A stretch of DNA of 64,000 nt from DASTSN01 sp035760665. GTDB lineage: Bacteria; Bacteroidota; Bacteroidia; Chitinophagales; Chitinophagaceae. The stretch lies in assembly GCA_035760665.1 (NCBI GenBank), contig DASTSN010000069.1, forward strand, positions 32,304-96,303, written 5' to 3'. Every line of letters begins with the position of its first letter. Positions within the stretch are counted from its first letter, which is position 1. Positions 16,721 to 26,262 of this stretch are shown in pieces. Position numbers and translations under genes: made by a program. The notes beneath the pieces were generated by a model. It did no database searches, was not told the DNA's origin, and saw only the letters and a program-made list of their open reading frames with translations.

Positions 16721-18109
16721 TTACAGGATCACGTCTTCTATCGTTCTGCTTTGCCTGCTTTTTTCAGCTGCAAAAGCAATAAGATGACTTTCTACGGAAA
16801 CATCCACACCCGAGGTAAGCAACGCCGGATTTCGCTGGCCCACTGCCTGCACCCAGTCTTTCATCAACCGGTGGTCACCATCGCCATGCGCGTCGGTTTT
16901 CATGTGCCAAGTGGTTTTTCTGCCGGTTCTGAAATCGGTCATGATGAAGGTTTCCATATCGCCTACGATATCGCCTTTGGAACCCATGATCCTGGTTCTT
17001 CTTCCTTCGTATGACACGTGTGCTTCCATGGAAAAGGCAGCTGTTACGCCATTTTTGAAGAGAATATTGACTGTTAAATGGTCGGGCTGGTCATTGTCCA
17101 TACGGTACACGCAGCGCCCATAGTCCGTGGTTTTCAGGTTATGCAAAATCACCTCATCCCATTTGCTTTTGTTTTCCGGCAGGTCGAAAACATATAATCG
17201 TTTACGGTCGCGGAAATAAATCTGCAGTGCCGAATACGGGCAGGTGCTTTCCACCCGGCAGCCATCCATGCAGCGCTCAGTACTGCCTTCGGGGGCATTG
17301 CGGTTGGTGAACCATTTCAGGTTTCCAAAGCAATGCACATTTTCCGAGGTATCATTTACCAGCCAGCGGATGATATCGGTATCGTGGCAGGACTTAGCCA
17401 GTATGATGGGTGTGGCGGACTGGCTGTTGCGCCAGTTGCCCCGCACATACGAATGGCTCATGTGCACGTATTCAATCGGCTCCAGGTGTTGTATGCTGAT
17501 GATTTCACCAATCATACCGGAATCGATGATCTCTTTCAGTTCCCGGAAATACGGCGTATAGCGCAGTACGTGGCATACGCCGACAATACGACCCGTTTGT
17601 TGTGCTTTTTCTAAAATTTCCCGGCATTGCTGTTCGGTTGGTGCAATGGGTTTTTCCAGCAGTACATCGTAGCCCATATCAAGCGCTTTCAGGCAGGGCG
17701 CTACGTGCAGCTGGTCGGGAGTGGCGATAATCACGGCATCGGCAAATTTCTCCCGCTGAAAGACCTCTTCCCAGTTTTTAAAACAGTTTTGTGGACTGAT
17801 TTTATGCTGGCGGGCCATTTTTTCTGTACGTAACTGATTGGGATCGGCAACACCTACAATTTTAAATTCATCAGGACTCTTCAAAGCGTAATCGGCATAA
17901 ATGGTTCCGCGGTGGCCGGCGCCAATGAGGATGGCTGTAACGGGCCGGGCAAGTTTTTTATGCAGCGGGTTGAAAAAAAGATTTTCTTCGAGCCCAAACA
18001 TCCGGGCTACTTCCTTCCAGCCATAAATGACCGTGTCGATTGTGTTTTCTTTGACAAAATTCAGTGACCGTAAAAAGTACCTTCCAGAAATAAATTGACG
18101 TAAAGACAT
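16721..18109 (-). CDS. Gfo/Idh/MocA-family NAD(P)-dependent oxidoreductase
   Basis: 462 residues. The Rossmann motif AILIGAGHRG begins only at about residue 58, so there is an unusual N-terminal extension, or translation really starts later (for example at MFGLEENLFF, about residue 38). The EKPIAPT block, with the catalytic-region Lys, and the C-terminal alpha/beta domain (HLEPIEYVHMSHSYVRG, CHDTDIIRW) fit the family. Gfo/Idh/MocA enzymes oxidise or reduce sugars, inositols or glycosides. A CMDGCRVESTCPY Cys cluster in the C-terminal domain is characteristic of one branch. No signal peptide. It stands alone on the minus strand, so the substrate is unassigned. Confidence 0.82.
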   Translation of the reverse strand: MSLRQFISGRYFLRSLNFVKENTIDTVIYGWKEVARMFGLEENLFFNPLHKKLARPVTAILIGAGHRGTIYADYALKSPDEFKIVGVADPNQLRTEKMARQHKISPQNCFKNWEEVFQREKFADAVIIATPDQLHVAPCLKALDMGYDVLLEKPIAPTEQQCREILEKAQQTGRIVGVCHVLRYTPYFRELKEIIDSGMIGEIISIQHLEPIEYVHMSHSYVRGNWRNSQSATPIILAKSCHDTDIIRWLVNDTSENVHCFGNLKWFTNRNAPEGSTERCMDGCRVESTCPYSALQIYFRDRKRLYVFDLPENKSKWDEVILHNLKTTDYGRCVYRMDNDQPDHLTVNILFKNGVTAAFSMEAHVSYEGRRTRIMGSKGDIVGDMETFIMTDFRTGRKTTWHMKTDAHGDGDHRLMKDWVQAVGQRNPALLTSGVDVSVESHLIAFAAEKSRQSRTIEDVIL

Positions 18110-18244
18110 GGTTTTTCAACTAGTTTTCTTACAATCTGCTTAATTAAATAGATCCGGCTGATTCGTATGCGGGAGCATTAAAGGTACCAAAAAATGGTGC
18201 TGCTTCAAAAACTAACACCTGTTATCCTTTGCGCCGAAATCATT

Positions 18245-18252
18245 TACCTTTG
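18245..18252 (+). promoter_or_regulatory. Candidate Bacteroidota -7 element for icmF
   Basis: TACCTTTG matches the TAnnTTTG -7 consensus exactly and lies 40 bases before the icmF start. No convincing TTTG/TTG -33 element is found at the expected 19-21-base spacing, so this is only a candidate. Confidence 0.3.
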
Positions 18253-18291
18253 CCATTTCCCGTTACTAACGGGTTCAAACATAGGTTTATT

Positions 18292-21200
18292 ATGCACAAC
18301 CAGTCATTCCATAAAATCCGAATTGTTACTGCAGCGAGCCTCTTCGACGGGCATGATGCAGCGATTAATATCATGCGCCGCATTTTACAAAGTAAAGGCG
18401 CAGAAATCATTCACCTGGGTCATAACCGGAGTGCCAAAGAAATAGTGGAAGCGGCGATTGAAGAAGACGCTCAGGGCATTGCCATTACTTCCTACCAGGG
18501 CGGGCATGTGGAGTTTTTTAAATACATAAAAGATCTGTTGGATGAAAACGGCTGCGGCTATATAAAAATATTTGGCGGCGGAGGCGGTACTATTTTACCC
18601 CACGAAATGCTGGAACTGCATCAATATGGCATCACCAGGATTTATTCGCCCGATGATGGCAGAACGATGGGCCTGGAAGGCATGATTGAAGATGTAATCA
18701 GCAAATGCAAGGAAGTATTGCCTGCCGCTAACTGGAATGGAAGACTGCCGCTGGACGAAGTGAAAGATGTGCGGCGTATTGCCAGGGCCATTTCACTGGC
18801 TGAAAATGGACAGGACTATTCAGTTTTGCTGGGGGATATAAAAAAACAAAACGGGCATACGGCAACCGGAAAACATGCTATTCCGGTGCTGGGCATTACC
18901 GGTACCGGCGGTGCGGGTAAATCTTCTGTTACCGATGAACTGGTACGCCGCTACCTGGCCAATTTTACCGATAAAACAATTGCCGTTATTTCTGTTGACC
19001 CCTCAAAGAAAAAAACCGGCGGCGCCTTGCTGGGCGACCGCATCCGTATGAATGCCATTGCCCACCCGCGGGCCTATATGCGGTCGCTGGCTACCCGGGA
19101 AAGTGATAAAGCGCTCAGCGAACACATGCAGGAAGTGATTGATATTTGTAAAACGGCAGGTTTTGATCTCATTATCCTGGAAAGCGCAGGTGTAGGCCAG
19201 AGTGACGCTTCGATTCTGAATTTTTGTGATGTCAGCTTATATGTAATGACTCCGGAATATGGCGCAGCTTCCCAGCTCGAAAAAATTAATATGCTGGATT
19301 ATGCCGACGTGATTGCCATCAACAAATTTGATAAGGCTGGTGCGTTAGATGCCCTGGCGGATGTACGCAAACAATATAAAAGAAATCACCAGCTGTTTAC
19401 AGCCAAAGATGATGAGTTGCCGGTGATTGGTACCATGGCCAGCAAATTTGGTGACGAAGGAATCAACAGGTTGTTTTCCCTGTTGCTGGAAAAAATCGGT
19501 GAAAAGAGCGGCGCCCGGTTTGGACCAGTGGACACGCTGCCCAATGCAGAAGGACTGGGAGGGGCTGTCATCATTCCAGCTAGCCGTGCCCGTTATTTAA
19601 GTGAAATCACCCTGACAATCCGGGATTACGACCGGCTGGTCAATGAGCAGGCCGGTCTTGCAAGCCGCCTCTACAGGTTGCAGGGCGCTTTACAAGAAAC
19701 TGTTGTTGCCAATGATGCTGCCCTGAAAGCAGCCCTTGAAAGCCAGGTGCATTTACTGGAAGAACAATTGACACCAGTCAGCCGGAAACTGCTGGCAAAA
19801 TGGCCGGAGAAATGGAAGGCTTACCAGCAGGATTATTATGAATACCATGTTCGCGATAAAGTCATCCGGCAGGATATGTTTACGATGAGCCTGTCCGGTA
19901 ACAGGATTCCCAAGGTAGTATTACCCAAATACAGGGACTGGGGTGATATTTTGCGTTGGCAGGCACAGGAGAATGCACCGGGACATTTTCCTTTTACGGC
20001 CGGTGTTTTTCCGCTGAAGCGGGAAGGCGAAGACCCCACGCGGATGTTTGCCGGTGAAGGCGGACCTGAACGTACCAATAAGCGGTTTCATTACCTCTCG
20101 TTCGGGCAGCCGGCTAAACGGTTGTCCACCGCGTTTGATTCGGTCACGCTGTATGGCGAAGACCCGGATTACCGGCCTGATATTTATGGAAAAGTCGGTA
20201 ACAGCGGCGTCAGCATTGCCACACTGGATGATGCCAAGAAACTCTACAGTGGTTTTGATCTCTGTGATCCGAGAACATCGGTGAGTATGACCATCAATGG
20301 CCCGGCGCCAGTGATACTGGCTTTTTTCCTGAATGCGGCTATTGATCAGCAATGCGAAAAATGGATTGAACAGAACAACCACTGGCCGGCTGTTGATGCA
20401 AAAGCAAAGGAGAAATTTAAAACAATACCTCGGCCGCTGTATTATAATCCGGCGGCACCCGAGCGGCTGCCTGAAGGGCACAACGGCCTTGGCTTAAAGC
20501 TACTGGGCCTGAGTGGCGATGAAGTGATTCCTGCGGCTGTATACGATCAATGCCGGCGGGTTGCCCTGCAACAGGTGCGGGGTACCGTGCAGGCAGATAT
20601 TTTAAAAGAAGACCAGGCACAGAATACCTGCATTTTTTCCACTGAGTTTGCTCTGAAACTGATGGGGGACGTGCAGGAATACTTTATTCAACAACAGGTA
20701 AAGAATTTTTACAGTGTCAGTATCAGCGGGTATCATATTGCTGAAGCCGGCGCCAATCCCATTACACAGCTTGCCTTTACGCTGGCTAACGGGTTTACCT
20801 ACGTGGAGTATTACCTCAGTCGCGGTATGCCTATAGATGATTTTGCACCGAACCTCTCTTTCTTTTTCAGCAACGGTATGGACCCTGAATACAGTGTGAT
20901 CGGCCGCGTGGCACGGCGCATCTGGGCCAAAGCCATGAAGTACAAATACAAGGCAAACAAGCGCAGCCAGATGCTGAAATATCATATCCAGACTTCGGGC
21001 CGCAGCCTGCACGCCCAGGAAATTGATTTCAATGATATTCGTACAACGCTCCAGGCTTTATACGCAATTTATGATAACTGTAACAGCCTTCACACCAATG
21101 CGTATGACGAAGCGATTACAACACCCACTGAAGAAAGTGTACGCAGGGCCATGGCGATACAACTGATCATCAACCGCGAACTGGGATCTGCCAAAACGGA

Positions 21201-21678
21201 AAATTTTATCCAGGGCTCATTTATTATTGAGGAACTTACAGACCTCGTTGAGGAAGCCGTGCTTCTTGAATTTGACCGCCTGTCTGAACGCGGGGGGGTA
21301 TTGGGCGCCATGGAGCGAATGTACCAGCGTAATAAAATCCAGGAGGAAAGCCTGCATTACGAACACCTTAAGCATACGGGTGAATTACCGATTGTGGGCG
21401 TGAATACTTTTTTAAACAAAAAAGGATCGCCTACCACCATTCCCAACGAAGTGATCCGGAGTGCGAAGGAAGAAAAGGAACAGCAAATTCAAAACCTTCG
21501 GTTATTTCATCAGCGGAATGCAAAAAGGGCTGCCGGAGCTTTAACAAAGCTGCAGCAGGTTGCGATCAGCAACGGTAACTTATTTGCCCAGTTGATGGAG
21601 ACCGTGAAATATTGCTCGCTGGGACAAATTACGCATGCTCTGTACGAGGTAGGCGGTCAATACAGGCGGAATATGTAA
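18292..21678 (+). CDS. icmF: Fused isobutyryl-CoA mutase (IcmF) with built-in G-protein chaperone
   Basis: 1128 residues from ATG 18292; an in-frame upstream ATG would add 21 unlikely residues. Domain order is that of IcmF: N-terminal cobalamin-binding domain (residues 1-145, SLFDGHDAAIN and GGGGGTILPHE), then a MeaI-type GTPase (GITGTGGAGKSS Walker A at about 202, VDPSKKKTGGALLGDR, AINKFDKAG), a helical linker, and the TIM-barrel mutase (about 560 onward, DPRTSVSMTINGPAP, FYSVSISGYHIAEAGANP). It interconverts isobutyryl-CoA and butyryl-CoA (some relatives act on isovaleryl/pivalyl-CoA) with adenosylcobalamin, and self-repairs its cofactor using GTP. It is a cytoplasmic enzyme of branched-chain or short-chain acyl-CoA metabolism. 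No operon partners are visible and no B12 riboswitch was recognised upstream. Confidence 0.95.
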   Translation: MHNQSFHKIRIVTAASLFDGHDAAINIMRRILQSKGAEIIHLGHNRSAKEIVEAAIEEDAQGIAITSYQGGHVEFFKYIKDLLDENGCGYIKIFGGGGGTILPHEMLELHQYGITRIYSPDDGRTMGLEGMIEDVISKCKEVLPAANWNGRLPLDEVKDVRRIARAISLAENGQDYSVLLGDIKKQNGHTATGKHAIPVLGITGTGGAGKSSVTDELVRRYLANFTDKTIAVISVDPSKKKTGGALLGDRIRMNAIAHPRAYMRSLATRESDKALSEHMQEVIDICKTAGFDLIILESAGVGQSDASILNFCDVSLYVMTPEYGAASQLEKINMLDYADVIAINKFDKAGALDALADVRKQYKRNHQLFTAKDDELPVIGTMASKFGDEGINRLFSLLLEKIGEKSGARFGPVDTLPNAEGLGGAVIIPASRARYLSEITLTIRDYDRLVNEQAGLASRLYRLQGALQETVVANDAALKAALESQVHLLEEQLTPVSRKLLAKWPEKWKAYQQDYYEYHVRDKVIRQDMFTMSLSGNRIPKVVLPKYRDWGDILRWQAQENAPGHFPFTAGVFPLKREGEDPTRMFAGEGGPERTNKRFHYLSFGQPAKRLSTAFDSVTLYGEDPDYRPDIYGKVGNSGVSIATLDDAKKLYSGFDLCDPRTSVSMTINGPAPVILAFFLNAAIDQQCEKWIEQNNHWPAVDAKAKEKFKTIPRPLYYNPAAPERLPEGHNGLGLKLLGLSGDEVIPAAVYDQCRRVALQQVRGTVQADILKEDQAQNTCIFSTEFALKLMGDVQEYFIQQQVKNFYSVSISGYHIAEAGANPITQLAFTLANGFTYVEYYLSRGMPIDDFAPNLSFFFSNGMDPEYSVIGRVARRIWAKAMKYKYKANKRSQMLKYHIQTSGRSLHAQEIDFNDIRTTLQALYAIYDNCNSLHTNAYDEAITTPTEESVRRAMAIQLIINRELGSAKTENFIQGSFIIEELTDLVEEAVLLEFDRLSERGGVLGAMERMYQRNKIQEESLHYEHLKHTGELPIVGVNTFLNKKGSPTTIPNEVIRSAKEEKEQQIQNLRLFHQRNAKRAAGALTKLQQVAISNGNLFAQLMETVKYCSLGQITHALYEVGGQYRRNM

Positions 21679-21716
21679 TACGCAACAGCCTGCAATTGTT
21701 GAAAAACTGTTAAGGC

Positions 21717-21748
21717 TTTGTTTGGTTTCTGAACCTGCTGTAACTTAC
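21717..21748 (+). promoter_or_regulatory. Candidate promoter for the 800-residue MG2/plug protein
   Basis: TTTG, then 20 bases, then TAacTTac. This resembles the Bacteroidota consensus TTTG-N19-TAnnTTTG, with two mismatches in the last bases of the -7 box. It lies 19 bases before the start codon. Confidence 0.35.
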
Positions 21749-21767
21749 GGCCACTATTACTTACTGC

Positions 21768-24170
21768 ATGGAAAAGTTATTGCATCAGCGGATCCGGTAC
21801 ATTTTGTTCTTTTTAGTATTGATGAAGCTTTCAGTTGCCGGCCGGGCACAAAACATCGATTCCACACTTGCAGTGTATGCGGATCAGTACCCGCATGAAC
21901 GGGCCTACCTTCAATATGACAAGGCGGCTTATGCGCCGGGCGAAACGATCTGGTTTAAAGCCTACCTGATGGAAGATATTTTCCCTGCAGATGAAAGCAA
22001 GACTTTTTATATCGACTGGTTTGATGATCATGGGCTATTATTGTCACATACGGTTTGCCCGCTGGTAGATGCCAGCACCTATGGCCAGTTTGATATTCCT
22101 GCTGCTTATAAAGGAAATTATATTCATGTCAAGGCCTATACACGCTGGATGCTGAATTTTGATTCGGCTTTTCTATATGAAAAAGACATCCGCGTTATAG
22201 CACAAAATCCTGTCGTAGCACCGAAAGTTGCTATTATGCCTACGCTGCGGTTTTTCCCAGAAGGGGGAGATGCCGTTGCGGGGATCCCTAACAGGCTGGC
22301 CTTTATGGTAACTGACCAGTGGGGGAAACCTGTAGCTGCAAAAGGTGTGATTACTGATGCTAAAGGGAAAATGATCGACAGCCTGAAAACCCTGCACGAT
22401 GGTATGGGGTATTGCTTCCTGGTGCCGCAGCCGGGCATGGTTTATACAGCGAAATGGAAAGATGAAAAGGGCGGTGCTCATACCACAGCTTTACCGTTGG
22501 TAAAGCCTTCGGGGATTAGCATGCAGGTAACCGTGTCTGGTACCAAGCGCATCTTTGCCATCCATGCTACCATCGACGCAGCCACCCAGTTACAAACACT
22601 GCATATTATTGGCACCATGCAGCAGCATGAAGTGTTTAAGATCGTAAAGGATATTTCATCAGGGAGTGCGGCGGCGATCATTCCAACGGAAAACCTTCCT
22701 GCGGGCATCCTGACCATTACCGTTTTTGATAACAACTGGAATGCCCTGGCGGAACGGATTACGTACATACGCAATGAAGATTATTTTTTCCAGCCTCAAA
22801 TGGAGGTTGACCACTGGGGGCTTAGTAAGCGGGCAAGAAATGAAATCCGCATAACGGTTCCCGATAGCCTGGTGGCCGACCTTTCCGTAGCTATTACCGA
22901 TGCTGCTATTGAAACCGACAGCAGTGAAACGATTCTTTCGCGCCTGAGCCTGACCAGTGACCTGCGAGGCTATGTGCACAACCCCGCTTATTATTTTTCT
23001 AATAACAGCGATTCTTTACAACAACAATTAGATTTAGTGATGCTGACACACGGATGGCGCCGTTTTAAATGGGAAGATGTGGTGAAAGGTAAACTGCCAG
23101 TGATCACGTATTCAAGAGACACTTCGTATTTATCATTGTCGGGACAGATTTACGGCGCATTGCCTTCGCAGTTAGCCAGTGCGGGCACCATTGTGATGAT
23201 TCTGAAACAAAAAGATTCCACCAATAAAATGCTGATGGCGCCCATTGACCGAAAGGGTCTTTTCAGTGATCCGTCCGCTGTCTTTTTCGATTCGGCCCGC
23301 GTGTATTACCAGCTTCCTAAATCATCGGGCCTTTCTGATGCCGCTGTAAAGTTTATGCTGGACCGCTTACCGCCACTGGGCTACCGGCCACCGCAAAACC
23401 TGCCGTTTGCGAATGCTTTCTATAATGCAACTGCTACACTGCGCCATTTCAGGCTGGCGGAAGAAGCTGTGGGCCTGGAAGAGTTGCAGCGTGTGAAAGT
23501 GCTGGAAAATGTAACGGTTACTGCCAAAAAGAAATCACCCCTGGAGCAGATGGACGAAAAGTATGCGACCGGCTTATTTGAAGGAGGCGACGCTTACCAG
23601 TTTGACATTGTTAATGACCCCATCGCCAAAGGCTATAACAATATTTTTTATTACCTGCAGGGTAAAGTGGCCGGCTTGCAGGTGAGTGTTAACGGCAGCA
23701 ATGTAAATATGCAATGGCAGGGCGGCACACCGCAATTGTACCTGAACGAGATGCAGGCTGATGTGGACATGGTATCTTCCGTAAACGTGAGTGATATAGC
23801 TTATATAAAAGTTTTTCGTCCGCCGTTTATGGGCGGTTTTGGTGGCGGCAATGGCGCTATTGCCATTTATACAAGAAAAGGCGGCGATGTAAAATTGCCA
23901 CCCGGCAAAGGGTTGAACTATAATGTGGTGACCGGCTATACGCCGGTACGGGAATTTTATTCACCCAATTACGACCGCTTTGATCCGCGCAATGAGCAAA
24001 GAGATGTACGGACAACCATCTACTGGAATCCCCGGGTAATTACAACGCCGCAAAGAAATCAGGTGACCCTTACATTCTACAACAATGATGTTACTGAGTC
24101 GTTCCGTGTTATTATCGAGGGAATGACAAGGGACGGCCGGCTGGCACATATCGAGCAGATGATGGAATAA
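21768..24170 (+). CDS. MG2-like extracellular protein with a C-terminal TonB-receptor plug domain
   Basis: 800 residues with a signal peptide ending AGRAQ (about residue 28). An alpha-2-macroglobulin MG2-like beta-sandwich follows, recognised by HERAYLQYDKAAYAPGETIW at about 43-62. More beta-sandwich repeats continue to about residue 430 (LVMLTHGWRRFKWEDV is typical of the group). Near the C-terminus, about 620-705, lies a TonB plug-like segment (YYLQGKVAGLQVSVNG, IKVFRPPFMGGFGGGNGAI) without a following beta-barrel. Such proteins are common and uncharacterised in Bacteroidota and may bind envelope or secreted proteins. No catalytic motif and no thioester are seen. It is flanked by unrelated metabolic genes. 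Confidence 0.72.
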   Translation: MEKLLHQRIRYILFFLVLMKLSVAGRAQNIDSTLAVYADQYPHERAYLQYDKAAYAPGETIWFKAYLMEDIFPADESKTFYIDWFDDHGLLLSHTVCPLVDASTYGQFDIPAAYKGNYIHVKAYTRWMLNFDSAFLYEKDIRVIAQNPVVAPKVAIMPTLRFFPEGGDAVAGIPNRLAFMVTDQWGKPVAAKGVITDAKGKMIDSLKTLHDGMGYCFLVPQPGMVYTAKWKDEKGGAHTTALPLVKPSGISMQVTVSGTKRIFAIHATIDAATQLQTLHIIGTMQQHEVFKIVKDISSGSAAAIIPTENLPAGILTITVFDNNWNALAERITYIRNEDYFFQPQMEVDHWGLSKRARNEIRITVPDSLVADLSVAITDAAIETDSSETILSRLSLTSDLRGYVHNPAYYFSNNSDSLQQQLDLVMLTHGWRRFKWEDVVKGKLPVITYSRDTSYLSLSGQIYGALPSQLASAGTIVMILKQKDSTNKMLMAPIDRKGLFSDPSAVFFDSARVYYQLPKSSGLSDAAVKFMLDRLPPLGYRPPQNLPFANAFYNATATLRHFRLAEEAVGLEELQRVKVLENVTVTAKKKSPLEQMDEKYATGLFEGGDAYQFDIVNDPIAKGYNNIFYYLQGKVAGLQVSVNGSNVNMQWQGGTPQLYLNEMQADVDMVSSVNVSDIAYIKVFRPPFMGGFGGGNGAIAIYTRKGGDVKLPPGKGLNYNVVTGYTPVREFYSPNYDRFDPRNEQRDVRTTIYWNPRVITTPQRNQVTLTFYNNDVTESFRVIIEGMTRDGRLAHIEQMME

Positions 24171-24232
24171 ATGACAGGTTTATCCCCAATCGTTTAGCTG
24201 CTCAATTATTAAACCGTTACAAAGAAATTGTC

Positions 24233-25261
24233 ATGCTTGTTCCTCTTGCTTTCAAACGCCAAACAATTGATAAACCATTGTGGCTGCTGGCCGGCGATGT
24301 GGGTGGTACAAAAGTGAATATGGCTTTGTACAGAGCGGATCATACTGGTCTTCACGCTGTTCGGCAAAAAAAATTTCATTCGGACGAATACAAATCATTA
24401 AATGAAATTGTGCGGTCCTTTATCGGCAATGAAGCTATCCCCGAAAGGATTTGTATGGCGGTGGCCGGGCCCGTTATGGACGGAAAAGTTGACATCACGA
24501 ACCTGCCCTGGCATTGCGACAGTAACGCTTTAAGCAAAGAGCTGCAAGACGCAAATGTTGTTTTTATCAATGACCTGGAAGCAACAGCTTATGGCCTGGC
24601 CGGCTTGCATGCAGATGAACTCTGTATCCTGAATGAAGGAAACCTGGCGCTCAAAGGGAATATCGGTATCATTGCTCCGGGTACCGGCCTTGGTGAAGCC
24701 GGTCTTTTCTGGGATGGAACCCGCTATCATCCCTTTGCGTGTGAAGGCGGCCATTGTGTGTTTGCAAGCCAGACTCAGCTCGACTTTGAATTGTACCAGT
24801 GGTTAAAAAATAAATTTGATAACATCAGCTGGGAACGCTTGGTATGCGGCCCTGGCATTCATTCCATTTTTCTTTTTTTGACGGAAGCCAAACAGATGAA
24901 AGTGGCAGCGAATATTCTGCAGCAAATGGAAACGGATGATCCGTCGGCTGTCATCAGCGAACATGCACTGGCGGGCGATTGTGTGGTATGCACTAAAACG
25001 ATGGAACTGTTCACTGGTTACCTGGCAACCGAAGCCAATTGCCTGGCATTGAAATATAAAGCTACCGGCGGCATTTTTATCGGCGGGGGCATACCGCCCA
25101 AAATACTGCCGCTATTGCAAACCCCGGCCTGGCTGGAACGATTTTTTGACAGTGACCGCATGCAGCCCCTGTTGCAGCAGGTGCCGGTACGGGTACTATT
25201 AAATGCTAAAACAGCGTTGCTGGGTGCTGCTTACTACGGTGCATACAGTATGGAACGTTAG
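24233..25261 (+). CDS. glk: Glucokinase (Glk family)
   Basis: 342 residues. LLAGDVGGTKVNMALY is the phosphate-1 motif. INDLEATAYGL, including the catalytic-region Asp, IAPGTGLGEAGLFW and EGGHCVF follow in the order of the bacterial hexokinase-fold glucokinase family (Glk, not ROK, since the ROK zinc Cys motif is missing). It phosphorylates glucose to glucose-6-phosphate with ATP in the cytoplasm. Length is about 20 residues more than E. coli Glk because of an N-terminal extension. It converges with the DUF6089 gene with only two bases between the stop codons. It could use glucose released by the trehalase and the GH63-like enzyme in this window. Confidence 0.9.
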   Translation: MLVPLAFKRQTIDKPLWLLAGDVGGTKVNMALYRADHTGLHAVRQKKFHSDEYKSLNEIVRSFIGNEAIPERICMAVAGPVMDGKVDITNLPWHCDSNALSKELQDANVVFINDLEATAYGLAGLHADELCILNEGNLALKGNIGIIAPGTGLGEAGLFWDGTRYHPFACEGGHCVFASQTQLDFELYQWLKNKFDNISWERLVCGPGIHSIFLFLTEAKQMKVAANILQQMETDDPSAVISEHALAGDCVVCTKTMELFTGYLATEANCLALKYKATGGIFIGGGIPPKILPLLQTPAWLERFFDSDRMQPLLQQVPVRVLLNAKTALLGAAYYGAYSMER

Positions 25262-25263
25262 AA

Positions 25264-26115
25264 TTAATACCGGGTTGCCGGGCAGCCTACCCGTTTATCC
25301 CGTTTGTAGGCCGGCAGCCCGTTCGTTTTTCTGTATTGATCAACCAGGCGGATAGTGAACGTAAGAGCGATATAGTAATAACCATCTTTCTTTTTCGCAA
25401 GGCCTCTTGTAAGTCCGCCCGGCGGATAAGGCCCAGCACCCACTTCATCCCCCCGGTATGCCAGTTCTACCGCTTTGTCCCCGCGGGCATTCCGTAAGGT
25501 TGTTTCATCAACATAGTTAGTGCTGACATCGTCGATATAATCCGTAAATGTTTTACGGTAACCAATTTCAAGACCCAGCCGCATGTCTTCATTCAAAGCC
25601 CGTTCTGCACCAATGCCAAATGGTATGCAAAACTGTGTAAGTTTGTAGTCTTTCACAGCAGGTAAAAAACCTTCTCCCTCTGTGCTTAATGGTTTTAAAA
25701 ATGTTTTCGCACCTGTCGTGTCTTTCGTATAGGGATTGAAATGAAAAATCCCGATACCTGCGTACACATACGGTGTCCACCAGCGATCATTTAGGCTAAA
25801 GAAATTATATTGTAATCCGCCTTCCCAGTCAAAAACGGCCGATTTGAAATTCAGGTTGCGGCGTTTCATATCGGCTGATCCTTTTTTATCATCGGCATGA
25901 AGGGATGTCAGGGAAAAATAGGTCCTGGCAGCGATATGGTCATTCAGGTCGTACCGCAGGCCGACAGACCCGATAAAACCACCCTGTGAAAAAACAGATG
26001 ATTTTGGTTTCAGGTCCCCTTTGTAGGCGGAAAAGCCAGCCCGTACAGTCAAGTGCAGATTTTGCGCGGCAGCCACCAGTGGGGAGAGGCCAAGAATCAG
26101 GAGAAGTTTTTTCAT
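25264..26115 (-). CDS. DUF6089-like outer-membrane beta-barrel protein
   Basis: 283 residues with a signal peptide ending VAAAQ (about residue 18). The rest is amphipathic beta-strands typical of an 8-strand OmpA/OmpW-sized barrel: AGFSAYKGDL, GSVGLRYDLNDHIAART, PYVYAGIGIFHFNPYT, LGLEIGYRKTFTDYIDDVSTNY. The last of these is diagnostic for the DUF6089 group in Bacteroidota. The C-terminal extension (KRDKRVGCPATRY) is short and charged. No partner genes suggest a function; proteins of this family are abundant structural envelope proteins of unknown role. Confidence 0.78.
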   Translation of the reverse strand: MKKLLLILGLSPLVAAAQNLHLTVRAGFSAYKGDLKPKSSVFSQGGFIGSVGLRYDLNDHIAARTYFSLTSLHADDKKGSADMKRRNLNFKSAVFDWEGGLQYNFFSLNDRWWTPYVYAGIGIFHFNPYTKDTTGAKTFLKPLSTEGEGFLPAVKDYKLTQFCIPFGIGAERALNEDMRLGLEIGYRKTFTDYIDDVSTNYVDETTLRNARGDKAVELAYRGDEVGAGPYPPGGLTRGLAKKKDGYYYIALTFTIRLVDQYRKTNGLPAYKRDKRVGCPATRY

Positions 26116-26262
26116 GATGTTACTGCAATATGCCTGTTAAACGATTTTTCCGTTTGTTTATTTTCCATTCTGCAGAGATAATTCAGATCGTGTTGTGTTG
26201 TTTTGATGCAACCTGTATTGTCGGGATTCAGTAGATTGCAGGCTTTTTCAAAAAGATAGACT

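Noticed and set aside
18110..18291. Cobalamin riboswitch before icmF
   Set aside because: The 180-base leader lacks a B12-box-like conserved element and the expected long structured fold.
18328..18370. Apparent loss of the cobalamin-binding DxHxxG glycine in icmF (DGHDAA)
   Set aside because: DGHDAA is the usual form in IcmF proteins as far as I recall, so it is not an anomaly.
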